A DNA stretch of 64,000 nucleotides from Sphingomonadales bacterium Ga0077557 (GTDB lineage: Bacteria; Pseudomonadota; Alphaproteobacteria; Sphingomonadales; Sphingomonadaceae), in the NCBI GenBank assembly GCA_001464615.1, contig LNFI01000028.1:1-64000 (forward strand). The letters are read 5' to 3'. This document shows positions 1 to 8,581 of the stretch, one piece after another. The notes beneath the pieces are model-generated. The model saw only the letters and a list, made by a program, of their open reading frames with translations. It was not told the DNA's origin and did no database searches. Positions within the stretch are counted from its first letter, which is position 1. The number at the start of each line of letters is the position of its first letter. Both the position numbers and the translations under genes were made by a program.

Positions 1-81
1 CGCATCGGAACGCTACTCGACACCTTCCCGCCACACGAATGCGCAAGCTACCTCCGAAACAGCGGATACGCCTCAATCTAA
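1..81 (+). mobile_element. IS630-family transposase, C-terminal end (cut by window edge)
   Basis: The first frame reads about 26 residues to a TAA at 79-81. It contains LLDTFPPHECASYLRNSGYA, which matches the conserved C-terminal tail of IS630-type transposases (LLDTF, then a Cys-containing helix, then GYA at the very end). The element right end should lie shortly after the stop; a TA dinucleotide at 95-96 is a possible target duplication, since IS630 elements insert at TA. The rest of the element is outside the window. Family assignment is from the tail motif only. Confidence 0.7.
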
Positions 82-280
82 TCAGGACAGACTCTAGGTC
101 TTGCAACCCCGGCGAACTGGCGACCTTCGGGCCGATGCCGACAATCGGGAATTTCCTTGTCAAACGGCTAGTTGCCGGCAGAAACCATAGCGACAGCCCG
201 CCCATCCCATAGCGTCTCGCCCGGGTTTAGTGTCACATTTCCGAAGCACAATTCCGCCATCCGGGTGCCCAAGGGCTGGG

Positions 281-310
281 TTGACAATGCCCCTGCACGC
301 ATCCCATAGG
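281..310 (+). promoter_or_regulatory. Candidate sigma70-type promoter for the rfbFGH operon
   Basis: TTGACA at 281-286 is a perfect -35 hexamer. CATAGG at 305-310 is a fair -10 at 18-base spacing. Transcription would start near 317 and rfbF begins at 351 with an AAGGGG ribosome site at 336-341. This is the only strong promoter-like sequence between the IS630 end and the polysaccharide operon. The rest of the gap from 82 to 350 holds no recognisable gene. Confidence 0.5.
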
Positions 311-350
311 ATTCGTTAACGCACAAAGTAGTTCCAAGGGGTGATCACCA

Positions 351-1118
351 GTGCAAGCAGTAATTCTGGCGGGGGGGTTGGGGACCCGCCTCGGCGAAGA
401 AACATCTGTTCGCCCAAAGCCGATGGTAGAAATTGGTGGCATGCCTATTCTTTGGCATATCATGAAAATCTATTCAGCGCATGGCGTTACTGAATTCATT
501 ATTTGCCTTGGGTATAAGGGATATCTGATTAAAGAGTTTTTTGCCAACTATTTTTTGCATACGGCCGACGTTACTATCGACTTGAAGAAAAACGCCATGA
601 AGGTTCACCAAAACTGGAGTGAGCCCTGGCGGATTACGATGGTGGAAACCGGGGCTAATACGATGACCGGCGGACGGCTTAAGGCCATCCTACCCTATCT
701 GCAGCCCGGCGAACCCTTTTGCTTCACCTATGGTGACGGTGTGGCATCGATTGACATAACGGCGTTGATCGCCGCCCATAAGGCGCATGGCAAGAAGGCG
801 ACGATTACCGCGGTTGCCCCACCGGGCCGTTTCGGCGCACTTGAATTTGATGGCGACCACGTCACCAGCTTCCGCGAAAAGCCAGCGGGCGATGGCGGTT
901 TGATCAACGGTGGTTTTTTTGTTGCCCATCCATCCGTTCTCGATCTTGTCGATGGGCCGGACTCGATCTGGGAGCAGAAGCCGCTTGAGGCGCTGGCGGC
1001 TAGCCGTGAGTTGGTGGCATTTCGCCATGATGGCTTTTGGCAGGCGATGGATACGCTGCGCGATCGCAATTATCTTGAAGAGCTCTGGCAAAACGGCGCG
1101 CCCTGGAAAGTCTGGTGA
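351..1118 (+). CDS. rfbF: Glucose-1-phosphate cytidylyltransferase
   Basis: RfbF/DdhA joins CTP and glucose-1-phosphate to CDP-glucose, the first step to CDP-3,6-dideoxyhexoses. The 255-residue length is normal. The nucleotidyltransferase signature is at the N-terminus (AVILAGGLGTRLGEETSVRP, then KPMVEIGG), with FTYGDGVASID near residue 125 and the family-typical GGFFV and FWQAMDTLRD toward the end. The start is a GTG, supported by AAGGGG nine bases upstream. The stop overlaps the next GTG by four bases, so translation is coupled to rfbG. The gene is somewhat more AT-rich than its neighbours between about 480 and 610. Confidence 0.95.
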   Translation: MQAVILAGGLGTRLGEETSVRPKPMVEIGGMPILWHIMKIYSAHGVTEFIICLGYKGYLIKEFFANYFLHTADVTIDLKKNAMKVHQNWSEPWRITMVETGANTMTGGRLKAILPYLQPGEPFCFTYGDGVASIDITALIAAHKAHGKKATITAVAPPGRFGALEFDGDHVTSFREKPAGDGGLINGGFFVAHPSVLDLVDGPDSIWEQKPLEALAASRELVAFRHDGFWQAMDTLRDRNYLEELWQNGAPWKVW

Positions 1119-2191
1119 CCGACCAATCCTGGCGCGGCAAGCGCGTATTCCTCACCGGGCATACCGGCTTCAAGGGTAGCTGGCTGGCACTTTGGCTCGC
1201 TGATCTGGGTGCCGAAGTGACAGGCTATTCGTTGCCTGCGCCAACCGATCCCAGCTTATACGATCAGGCGCAGGTGGCCGGCGTCCTGAAGGCCGATATC
1301 CGTGGCGATGTTCGCGATCTGGAATCGCTCCGTGCGGCTATCGTCGATGCGCAGCCCGAGATGGTGTTCCATCTCGCGGCGCAGCCGCTGGTGCGGTATT
1401 CCTATGTTGAGCCGGTGGAAACCTATGCCACCAACGTGATGGGCACAGTCCATTTGCTTGAAGCCTGTCGAATGGTCGACAGCGTCAAGGCGATTGTGTG
1501 CATCACGAGCGACAAATGTTATGAAAACCGCGAATGGATTTGGCCGTATCGGGAAAATGATCCGATGGGCGGTTATGATCCCTATAGCAGCAGCAAGGGC
1601 GCTGCCGAGCTGGTCATTAATGCCTATCGCCAGTCCTTTTTTGGTCAGGGTGCCGCGATAGCTTCGGTGCGGGCGGGCAATGTCATCGGTGGCGGCGATT
1701 GGGCGGCTGACCGATTGGTGCCCGATATCGTCCGCGCGCTTGAAGCGGGTGACCGTCCGATGATCCGATCGCCAGGGTCGGTTCGGCCATGGCAGCATGT
1801 GCTTGAGGCGCTTGGCGGGTATCTGATGATCGCCGATCGCTTGCTGGCCGGTGACCGCAGTGCAGCGACGGGATGGAATTTCGGTCCTGCCGATGATGAT
1901 ACCCGCCCGGTGAGCTGGATCGTTGAACGGATGCTGGCCGAATGGGGCGCGACGGGCTGGGATCGTCCCGATGGTGAACAACCCCATGAAGCGAAGCTGT
2001 TAACCTTAGATTGTTCGAAGGCGCGCCGTGAACTAGGCTGGCGCCCGGCGATGGGGCTTGGGCAGGCCTTGTCAAAGGTTGTTGAGTGGCATCAATCGGT
2101 CGCGAAGGGTTTGCCCGCGCGCGACGTTACCCTGGGCCAGCTTCGCGATTACCGGACGTCATTAGCGACGAAATTATTGGAGCGAAATTAA
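1115..2191 (+). CDS. rfbG: CDP-glucose 4,6-dehydratase
   Basis: RfbG/DdhB converts CDP-glucose to CDP-4-keto-6-deoxyglucose. It is a 358-residue extended SDR: the Rossmann motif is [15 protein letters not shown] near residue 14, the form typical of CDP-glucose dehydratases, and the catalytic YxxxK is YSSSK in [16 protein letters not shown] near residue 157. GTG start inside the rfbF stop codon (GTGA overlap). The stop TAA shares one base with the ATG of rfbH. Confidence 0.95.
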   Translation: MTDQSWRGKRVFLTGHTGFKGSWLALWLADLGAEVTGYSLPAPTDPSLYDQAQVAGVLKADIRGDVRDLESLRAAIVDAQPEMVFHLAAQPLVRYSYVEPVETYATNVMGTVHLLEACRMVDSVKAIVCITSDKCYENREWIWPYRENDPMGGYDPYSSSKGAAELVINAYRQSFFGQGAAIASVRAGNVIGGGDWAADRLVPDIVRALEAGDRPMIRSPGSVRPWQHVLEALGGYLMIADRLLAGDRSAATGWNFGPADDDTRPVSWIVERMLAEWGATGWDRPDGEQPHEAKLLTLDCSKARRELGWRPAMGLGQALSKVVEWHQSVAKGLPARDVTLGQLRDYRTSLATKLLERN

Positions 2192-3552
2192 TGGAGTTGG
2201 ACCTTGCCCCAAATGTTAAGGCCCTTGAAGCGATGACCGCAGGCTATGACGAGCAACAATTTCGCCAGGCCATTCTGGACATGGTCGGCCAATATGCGCG
2301 CGCATTTCACGCGCCCAAGCCGTTCGTTTATGGCGAAAGCCCGGTCCCTGTTTCAGGCAAGGTCTATGGCGAGGCAGATATGCGGTCGCTGGTCGATTCC
2401 GCGCTTGATTTCTGGCTGACGACCGGCCGTTTCAACGAACAGTTCGAAGCGCAGCTGGCCGCCCGCATGGGCTCGCGCTTCGCGTTGACGGTCAATTCCG
2501 GATCGTCAGCAAATCTGTTGGCATTGTCGACCCTGTTCTCGCATTACTTCCGCGGCGATGCCCTGAAGGCGGGCGATGAAATCATCACCGTGGCAACGGG
2601 CTTCCCGACCACAGTCAACCCGGCACTGCAATATGGCATGGTGCCGGTGTTCGTCGACGTCGATCTGCCGACCTACAACATCAAGCCCGAGATGATCGAG
2701 GCGGCCGTTTCCAGCAAGACCCGGGCGATCATGCTGGCGCATACGCTGGGTAACCCGTTCAACCTGGCCGAGGTGATGCGGGTGGCGGAAAAGTACAAGC
2801 TTTGGGTGGTCGAAGATTGCTGCGATGCCCTTGGTGCTACCTATAATGGCCAAGGCGTTGGGACGTTCGGCCATGTCGGGACGCTGAGCTTCTATCCTGC
2901 ACACCACATCACAATGGGCGAAGGCGGCGCGGTGTTCACCGATAAGCCGATGATCAAGCGTGTGCTTGAATCGATGCGCGATTGGGGGCGTGATTGCTGG
3001 TGTGCGCCAGGCAAGGACAATACGTGCGGTAAGCGGTTCGAGCGTCGGCTCGGTGATTTGCCGCACGGCTATGATCACAAATATACCTATAGCCATGCCG
3101 GTTATAACCTGAAGATCACGGATATGCAGGCCGCCGTCGGCGTGACGCAGCTCGCGCGCGCGGATGAGTTTATTGCCGCACGACGCCGGAATTTCGACTT
3201 GCTGACGGAATTGCTGCGGCCGTTGGAAGATGTGTTGATGTTGCCAGAGGCGACGCCAAACAGCGATCCATCGTGGTTCGGCTATGCGATCACCGTTCGG
3301 CCGGGGGCACATTTCACACGTGACCAGCTGACCCGGCATCTCGATGAGAATCGCATCGGCACGCGGTTGCTGTTCGGCGGCAATCTGCTGCGTCAGCCTT
3401 ATATGAAGGGGCGCCCGCACCGTGTGGTTGGCGATCTGACCAATGCCGATATCGTGACTTCCAATACCTTCTGGATCGGGCTCTATCCTGGTTTGACGGA
3501 GGATCATCTGGGCTTTGCCGTCGATACCATTACGAAGTTTATACGTGGCTGA
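2191..3552 (+). CDS. rfbH: CDP-4-keto-6-deoxyglucose-3-dehydrase (E1, lipopolysaccharide biosynthesis protein RfbH)
   Basis: RfbH/DdhC is the PMP- and [2Fe-2S]-dependent C3 dehydrase of the 3,6-dideoxyhexose pathway. The frame is open upstream to 2086, but the ATG at 2191 sits in a TAATG overlap with rfbG and has GGAG just before it, giving 453 residues. In [14 protein letters not shown] the PLP lysine is replaced by histidine (about His238), the hallmark of this enzyme against ordinary aminotransferases. Cys269, Cys271 and Cys279 form the C-x-C-x7-C iron-sulfur motif. The partner reductase E3 (DdhD/AscD) is not in this window. Confidence 0.95.
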   Translation: MELDLAPNVKALEAMTAGYDEQQFRQAILDMVGQYARAFHAPKPFVYGESPVPVSGKVYGEADMRSLVDSALDFWLTTGRFNEQFEAQLAARMGSRFALTVNSGSSANLLALSTLFSHYFRGDALKAGDEIITVATGFPTTVNPALQYGMVPVFVDVDLPTYNIKPEMIEAAVSSKTRAIMLAHTLGNPFNLAEVMRVAEKYKLWVVEDCCDALGATYNGQGVGTFGHVGTLSFYPAHHITMGEGGAVFTDKPMIKRVLESMRDWGRDCWCAPGKDNTCGKRFERRLGDLPHGYDHKYTYSHAGYNLKITDMQAAVGVTQLARADEFIAARRRNFDLLTELLRPLEDVLMLPEATPNSDPSWFGYAITVRPGAHFTRDQLTRHLDENRIGTRLLFGGNLLRQPYMKGRPHRVVGDLTNADIVTSNTFWIGLYPGLTEDHLGFAVDTITKFIRG

Positions 3553-3606
3553 AGCTGCTATTACCTGTGTCGCGACGGTCCAGCGTCGGTTTCGGCCGGC
3601 AAGGCC

Positions 3607-4515
3607 ATGACCACGCCTGCGCCGATCGTCATCACTGGTCCAACCGGATGGATCGGCACGGCGATGCTCGCCTATTTGTCGCGCCAGCCGGGGGGGTGGG
3701 CGGAACGGGTGTCGCTGTTTGGTTCAAGCGCCCGGCAGGTAACCGCAGCCGATGGTACGGCGCTGGCGATGCGCGCGCTGGAAACGCTCAAACCTGCTGA
3801 TCTTGATGGCGCGATTGTGGTTCATCTGGCCTATCTGACGAAGGAAAAGGTCGATCTGCTCGGGGAGCGTCGCTTCAGCGATACAAATCTGGAAATTGAC
3901 GACCAATTGCTAACGGCGCTTGCTGGCGCGAAGCCGAAAAGCGTGTTTGTCGCCTCTTCTGGGGCGGCGATGCTCGCTGCGACGGGGCGCGACCGGCACC
4001 CCTATGGCATGAGCAAGCTGCGGCAGGAGGATCGTTTTCGCGCTTGGGCGGTTAAGACTGCTACGCCGCTCATTGTCGGGCGGATTTTTAATCTGGCCGG
4101 TCCGTATATCAACAAGATAGACTCCTATGCGATCGGTTCCTTTGTTGGCCAGGCCAAACGGTCTGGATCGATCCAGATCGATGCCCAGGTGCCGGTGTTT
4201 CGATCCTATTTGCACGTTGACGATCTTTGCGCGTTGATCGTAAGGGCCGGGCAGGCGGGGCTGGGACGACCCGTGCCGATTGATTTTTGCGGTGCTGAAA
4301 CGGTGGAAATGAGCGATACGGCGTTGGCCGTTGCCCATCAATTGGGCGGCGGTATCGCCATCGGGCGGCGTCCGGTCGATTGGTCAAAGCCCAGTGCCTA
4401 TTTGGGCGATTTTACCGATACGAAGGTTCTGGCCATGGAATTGGACCTCCCATTGGCCCCGTTTTCCGCTCAGGTGGCGGATACGGTGCGCTGGATTGAG
4501 GTTTCGGGTCTTTGA
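3607..4515 (+). CDS. NAD(P)-dependent sugar epimerase/reductase (SDR), CDP-sugar ketoreductase candidate
   Basis: An extended SDR of 302 residues with ITGPTGWIGTAML (GxxGxxG) at residues 8-20 and a YGMSK catalytic motif near residue 137. It follows rfbH by 54 bases on the same strand. Enzymes in this position reduce the 4-keto group of a CDP-3,6-dideoxyhexulose (RfbJ/RfbS giving abequose or paratose) or of its two-carbon-branched product (YerF in yersiniose synthesis). The ThDP enzyme downstream favours the YerF-like role, but the sequence alone does not fix substrate or stereochemistry. Confidence 0.8.
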   Translation: MTTPAPIVITGPTGWIGTAMLAYLSRQPGGWAERVSLFGSSARQVTAADGTALAMRALETLKPADLDGAIVVHLAYLTKEKVDLLGERRFSDTNLEIDDQLLTALAGAKPKSVFVASSGAAMLAATGRDRHPYGMSKLRQEDRFRAWAVKTATPLIVGRIFNLAGPYINKIDSYAIGSFVGQAKRSGSIQIDAQVPVFRSYLHVDDLCALIVRAGQAGLGRPVPIDFCGAETVEMSDTALAVAHQLGGGIAIGRRPVDWSKPSAYLGDFTDTKVLAMELDLPLAPFSAQVADTVRWIEVSGL

Positions 4516-4713
4516 TTAAGGCGAAGCTTGGATTATCTGCTCGGGATGAGATGACGCTTGGGTGAGCGGCCCCCTGACCAAAAAATTGGCCGGGATCAAA
4601 TAGATGGGGTCATCGGACGAAAAAGATGGGTTAACCTACGATCGGATGGCTGGGGGATGAGGCGAGCCATGCGCCGATCGATAGCAAAAACAAGATTCTG
4701 AAGGGGAACTTCA

Positions 4714-5844
4714 ATGTCGAATGAGATTTTTCAAGATTTGTTCGTGCTGGAATTAGCTAACAACCATTGGGGCAAGATCGAGCGCGGCTTGAAAATCATT
4801 CACGATTTCGCTGAAGTGGTCCGGACAAATCATGTTCGGGCGGCGATCAAACTGCAGTTTCGTGACGTCGATAATTTCATCCATCAGGATTTTCGCGATC
4901 GCGGTGATGTCCGCTATATCAAGAAGACCATTGATACGCATTTGCCATGGGAAAGCCTGCGCCGGATGGTGGAAGCCGTGCGCGATGCTGGCATGGTGAC
5001 GATGGTAACACCGTTCGACGAAGTTTCGGTCGATAAATGCGTTGAATTCGGTGTCGATGTGCTCAAGATCGCCAGTTCGGACATCCGCGACAAGACACTG
5101 CTGCGCAAGATGGCCTCCACTGGCCTGCCTGTCGTCGCCTCGTCAGGCGGCGCAAATGCCGAGCACATTGATGCGCTGGTCGATTATTTCACGTCGCGCG
5201 GCATTCCGTTCGCTCTCAATCATTGCGTGTCGCTCTACCCGTCAGAAGATAGCGATTTGGAACTCAATCAGATCGATTATCTCCGCGACCGTTACCCACA
5301 CATCACTGTCGGCTTGTCGACGCATGAATATCGCGATTGGCACGATTCAATCTTGATCGCCTATGGCAAGGGCGCGCGCACGTTCGAACGTCATATCGAT
5401 ATCGATTATGAAGGCGTGCCGGTCAGCTCCTATTGCACCAAGCCCGAACAGGCAGATGTGTGGTTCAAGGCCTTCAACAAGGCCAAGGAAATGTGCGGTG
5501 GTGCAGCAGATGCGCGTCGCGTCGTGCCCGAAGCGGAGCGCCGCTATCTCGATGCGCTGGTTCGCGGCGTTTATGCCAAGCGCGACCTGCCAGCCGGCTA
5601 TGTCCTGACGGATGCCGATGTCTATCATGCTGTGCCGTTGCTCAAGGGGCAGATTTCGACCCGCGAATTCGAAAGCGGTGAGAAACTCACAATGGGGGTT
5701 TCCGCCAATCATGGCCTGCTGATTTCTGCCATCGATGCGCCCTATAAGCGCGATGCCGATCTGGTTGCGCTTATCACGGATCGCGGCCTTGATCTGGCGA
5801 TCGAAAATTCTGAACAGGCCATCAGGCGCGCCACCGCAGCTTAG
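4714..5844 (+). CDS. NeuB-family N-acetylneuraminate/nonulosonate synthase
   Basis: 376 residues. The NeuB TIM-barrel domain covers roughly residues 10-270 (ELANNHWGKIERGLKIIHDF at the start; LKIASSDIRDKTLLRKMA, then VGLSTHEY later). A SAF/antifreeze-like substrate-binding domain follows at about 290-350 (GVYAKRDLPAGYVLTDADV). NeuB enzymes condense phosphoenolpyruvate with an N-acylated hexosamine or its 6-phosphate to give a nine-carbon sugar acid. AGGGG lies before the ATG. No NeuA (CMP transferase) or NeuC-like epimerase accompanies it, so the product is unknown. It sits between a CDP-sugar reductase and a ThDP carboligase, which is unusual. Confidence 0.85.
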   Translation: MSNEIFQDLFVLELANNHWGKIERGLKIIHDFAEVVRTNHVRAAIKLQFRDVDNFIHQDFRDRGDVRYIKKTIDTHLPWESLRRMVEAVRDAGMVTMVTPFDEVSVDKCVEFGVDVLKIASSDIRDKTLLRKMASTGLPVVASSGGANAEHIDALVDYFTSRGIPFALNHCVSLYPSEDSDLELNQIDYLRDRYPHITVGLSTHEYRDWHDSILIAYGKGARTFERHIDIDYEGVPVSSYCTKPEQADVWFKAFNKAKEMCGGAADARRVVPEAERRYLDALVRGVYAKRDLPAGYVLTDADVYHAVPLLKGQISTREFESGEKLTMGVSANHGLLISAIDAPYKRDADLVALITDRGLDLAIENSEQAIRRATAA

Positions 5845-5943
5845 CCACCGCAGCTTAATCGCCGTAATTTCTTGAGTGGATGGCTGGAAACCCGGCCGGT
5901 TGCGGCGGTGCAACCGGCCGGTCTTGCAGTTACAGGAGCGTCA

Positions 5944-7797
5944 ATGACCAAGGTTCGTCTGTCCGATTATGTCGCCCAGCTGCTGGTCGATCACGGTGTG
6001 CGTCATGTGTTTATGCTGACAGGCGGCGGCGCGATGCATCTGAATGATGCCTTGGGGCGCGCCGAAGGGCTCCGCTATGTTTGCTGCCACCATGAGCAAG
6101 CGCTGGCGATGGCAGCGGAAAGCTACACGCGTCTGTCGGGGCGGATTGCCGCGGTGAACGTGACGACGGGGCCAGGCGGTATCAATGCGCTGAACGGCGT
6201 CCATGGCGCTTATACGGATTCGATCGCCATGATCGTGCTGTCGGGCCAGGTGAAGCGGGAAACGCTGGCTGGCAATGCGCCGGTTCGGCTGCGGCAATTG
6301 GGGGATCAGGAAGCCGATACGGTCGCGATCGTAAAGCCGATCACCAAGTTCGCGGCAATGATTTCTGATCCACAGGACATCCGGTATCTGATGGAAAAGG
6401 CCCTCTGGCTGGCCACAACCGGTCGGCCTGGCCCGGTCTGGATTGATATTCCGATTGATATTCAGGCGATGCCCATCGATCCAACGACCCTGCGCGGTTT
6501 CGATCCCCGGATTGAGGGTTATGGGCGCGATTTTGCCTTGCCGGCCGAATATGGCTGGTTGACCGGCGATCCGCTGCGCGCTGCAGCGCGGGAAGTTGTC
6601 GTGGCGTTGCGAGAGGCAAAGCGTCCGGTGTTGCTGCCGGGCACGGGCGTGCGGATCAGCGGATCGCATGATGTTTTCCTGAAGATTGCTGAAAAGCTTG
6701 GCATCCCGATTGCGCCGGGCTGGAATGCGCAGGACGTCGTCGACGATTCCAATCCCTGTTATGTCGGTCGCCCGGGTACGGTTGGCGATCGAGCGGGTAA
6801 CTTTGCCGTGCAGAATTCGGATCTGCTGCTGGTGCTTGGCTGCCGGCTCAATATCCGCCAGATCAGCTACAACTTCTCCGCCTTCGCGCGGGCTGCAAAA
6901 AAGATCATGGTTGATATCGACGCGGCAGAAATCGCCAAGCCAACGCTTTCAATTGATATGCCGATCCATGCGGATCTCTCCACCTTCCTGCCCATTCTGC
7001 TCGAAGAGCTTGAGGGGTATGAGGTGCCGGCCGCCCACAAAGAGTATCTCGATTGGGCAATGGCGCGCCGCCATCGCTATAACCCGGTGCTCCCCGAATA
7101 TTGGGAAACCAAAGGCGTCATCAATCCCTATTGCTTTACCGAGGTGCTATTCAAGCATCTGCAGGACAATGAAGTGATCGTGATGGCTGATGCAACGGCG
7201 GCTGTCGTGACGGTGCAGGCGGCCAAATTAAAGCCTGGCCAGCGGATTTATTCCAATTCGGGCGCTGCATCGATGGGCTATGATCTGCCGGCGACAATCG
7301 GTGCCTGGCACGCGATGCCAGATGGTGCCGAGCGGATCATCTGCATGGTGGGGGATGGATCGATCATGCAGAATCTCCAGGAGCTGCAAACGATCATTGG
7401 CCAGAATATTCCGGCGAAGATTTTCCTCTACAATAACTCCGGTTATCATTCGATCCGCCAGGCGCAACAGGCTTATCTTAATGGCTTTTCGGTTGGCTGT
7501 GGCCCCGATTCCGGGGTGACTTTTCCTGATTTTGGCAAGATCGTGCAGGCGTTCGGCTTCTCCTATATCTCCACGACGGACCATGCCGATATGGAAGAAG
7601 CCATTCGAAAAACACTGGCGACGCCGGGCGCGGCAGTGTGTGAGGTCTTTATCGACAAAACACAGAATTTCGCGCCCAAGGTGTCGTCGCGCCGACTGGA
7701 GGACGGGTCGATGGTGACAGCACCGATGGAGGATCTCGCGCCGTTCCTGTCGCGCGAGGAACTCCAGGAGAATATGCTGATTCCGTTGATTGGCTAA
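5944..7797 (+). CDS. Thiamine-diphosphate-dependent acetolactate-synthase-like enzyme (YerE-like carboligase candidate)
   Basis: A three-domain ThDP enzyme of 617 residues. The frame is open from 5872, but the ATG at 5944 has GGAG seven bases upstream and starts directly with the family N-terminus (KVRLSDYVAQLLVDHGV). Catalytic Glu51 is in HHEQALAMAAE. The ThDP/Mg motif GDGS at about 470-473 is followed after 25 residues by LYNNSGYHSI. A large FAD-type central domain (GTGVRISGS, GDRAGNFAVQNSDLLL) is present. In a CDP-3,6-dideoxysugar operon such an enzyme most resembles YerE, which adds a two-carbon unit from pyruvate to the 4-keto sugar. Ordinary acetolactate synthase is less likely because no ilvN-type small subunit follows. 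Confidence 0.8.
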   Translation: MTKVRLSDYVAQLLVDHGVRHVFMLTGGGAMHLNDALGRAEGLRYVCCHHEQALAMAAESYTRLSGRIAAVNVTTGPGGINALNGVHGAYTDSIAMIVLSGQVKRETLAGNAPVRLRQLGDQEADTVAIVKPITKFAAMISDPQDIRYLMEKALWLATTGRPGPVWIDIPIDIQAMPIDPTTLRGFDPRIEGYGRDFALPAEYGWLTGDPLRAAAREVVVALREAKRPVLLPGTGVRISGSHDVFLKIAEKLGIPIAPGWNAQDVVDDSNPCYVGRPGTVGDRAGNFAVQNSDLLLVLGCRLNIRQISYNFSAFARAAKKIMVDIDAAEIAKPTLSIDMPIHADLSTFLPILLEELEGYEVPAAHKEYLDWAMARRHRYNPVLPEYWETKGVINPYCFTEVLFKHLQDNEVIVMADATAAVVTVQAAKLKPGQRIYSNSGAASMGYDLPATIGAWHAMPDGAERIICMVGDGSIMQNLQELQTIIGQNIPAKIFLYNNSGYHSIRQAQQAYLNGFSVGCGPDSGVTFPDFGKIVQAFGFSYISTTDHADMEEAIRKTLATPGAAVCEVFIDKTQNFAPKVSSRRLEDGSMVTAPMEDLAPFLSREELQENMLIPLIG

Positions 7798-7803
7798 CGC
7801 GTG

Positions 7804-8481
7804 ATGCGCTTGCCCGCGCTTCTGTTTGATCTGGATGGCACGCTGGTCGATAGCGCAGCGGATATTGCACGGGCGCTATCGATCGTCAGCCAGAGCAGAG
7901 GCGGGCCGATCATAGATCCAGCAGTCGTCCGGCCGCTGGTGAGCTTGGGTGCCGCAGTTCTAGTCCGCCGCGCGCTTGGCGCGGTTGCCGGGGACGAGAC
8001 CGACGATTTGGCACGTTTTCGTCAAGCGCTTGGATCGTTGGCGCCGGACAAAACCATTATCTTCGATGGGGTCAACGCGACGCTGACGGCGCTTGCCGAT
8101 GCAGGATTTTCGATGGCGATCGTAACCAACAAGCCCGAAGCGCTCAGCCGTCATTTGCTGCGCGGTCTGGCACTCGATCATTTCTTTGCTGCAATCGTTG
8201 GCGGGGATAGCGCTAAGTTGCCCAAGCCGGACCGATCGCCGCTTGATCTGGCGCGGCAGCAGATGGGGATGGCGGGGGATGCGGGGGTGATGATTGGGGA
8301 CAGTAGTGTCGATGCCGCCGCGGCGAGGGCGGGGGGCGTTCCTTTCGTGCTTTATGAGCGGGGATATGGCGCGAAAGAATGTGCGACGGGCGACATTGCG
8401 CGGCGTTTCGACCATTTCGCCGACCTTCCCCGAATCCTTACCGAACTGAGCATTGAGATCGACAGGGCGGCCAGCCGGTGA
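7804..8481 (+). CDS. HAD-superfamily phosphatase, phosphoglycolate-phosphatase-like
   Basis: About 225 residues with all HAD motifs: DLDGTLVDS at the N-terminus (nucleophile and acid Asp), a C1 helical cap, TNKPEALSRHLL (motif II), the lysine in KLPKPDRSPL (motif III) and IGDSSVDAAAAR (motif IV). A GTG lies just before the ATG; neither has a clear ribosome site. It begins six bases after the ThDP gene, so it is in the operon. A sugar-phosphate substrate is likely, perhaps the phosphorylated NeuB product, or KDO-8-phosphate since kdsC is absent from the kds operon at 21-24 kb. The C1 cap argues against a true KdsC. Confidence 0.85.
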   Translation: MRLPALLFDLDGTLVDSAADIARALSIVSQSRGGPIIDPAVVRPLVSLGAAVLVRRALGAVAGDETDDLARFRQALGSLAPDKTIIFDGVNATLTALADAGFSMAIVTNKPEALSRHLLRGLALDHFFAAIVGGDSAKLPKPDRSPLDLARQQMGMAGDAGVMIGDSSVDAAAARAGGVPFVLYERGYGAKECATGDIARRFDHFADLPRILTELSIEIDRAASR

Positions 8482-8581
8482 GGACAATATTTCGATGGTT
8501 CTGCCCAAGGGGGCATGGTAGTTCGCCGGCAATCATGACCCGCAACCATGCTGTGTTCAAACAGAGATTGATGATATTTTT

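Noticed and set aside
4516..4713. Possible IS remnant in the gap before the NeuB gene
   Set aside because: A few AT-rich stretches and a GGCC-flanked motif near 4568-4597, but no transposase fragment or clear terminal repeats could be read.
5944..7797. Annotating the ThDP enzyme as housekeeping acetolactate synthase (ilvB)
   Set aside because: No regulatory subunit or ilv neighbours; the context is CDP-sugar synthesis.
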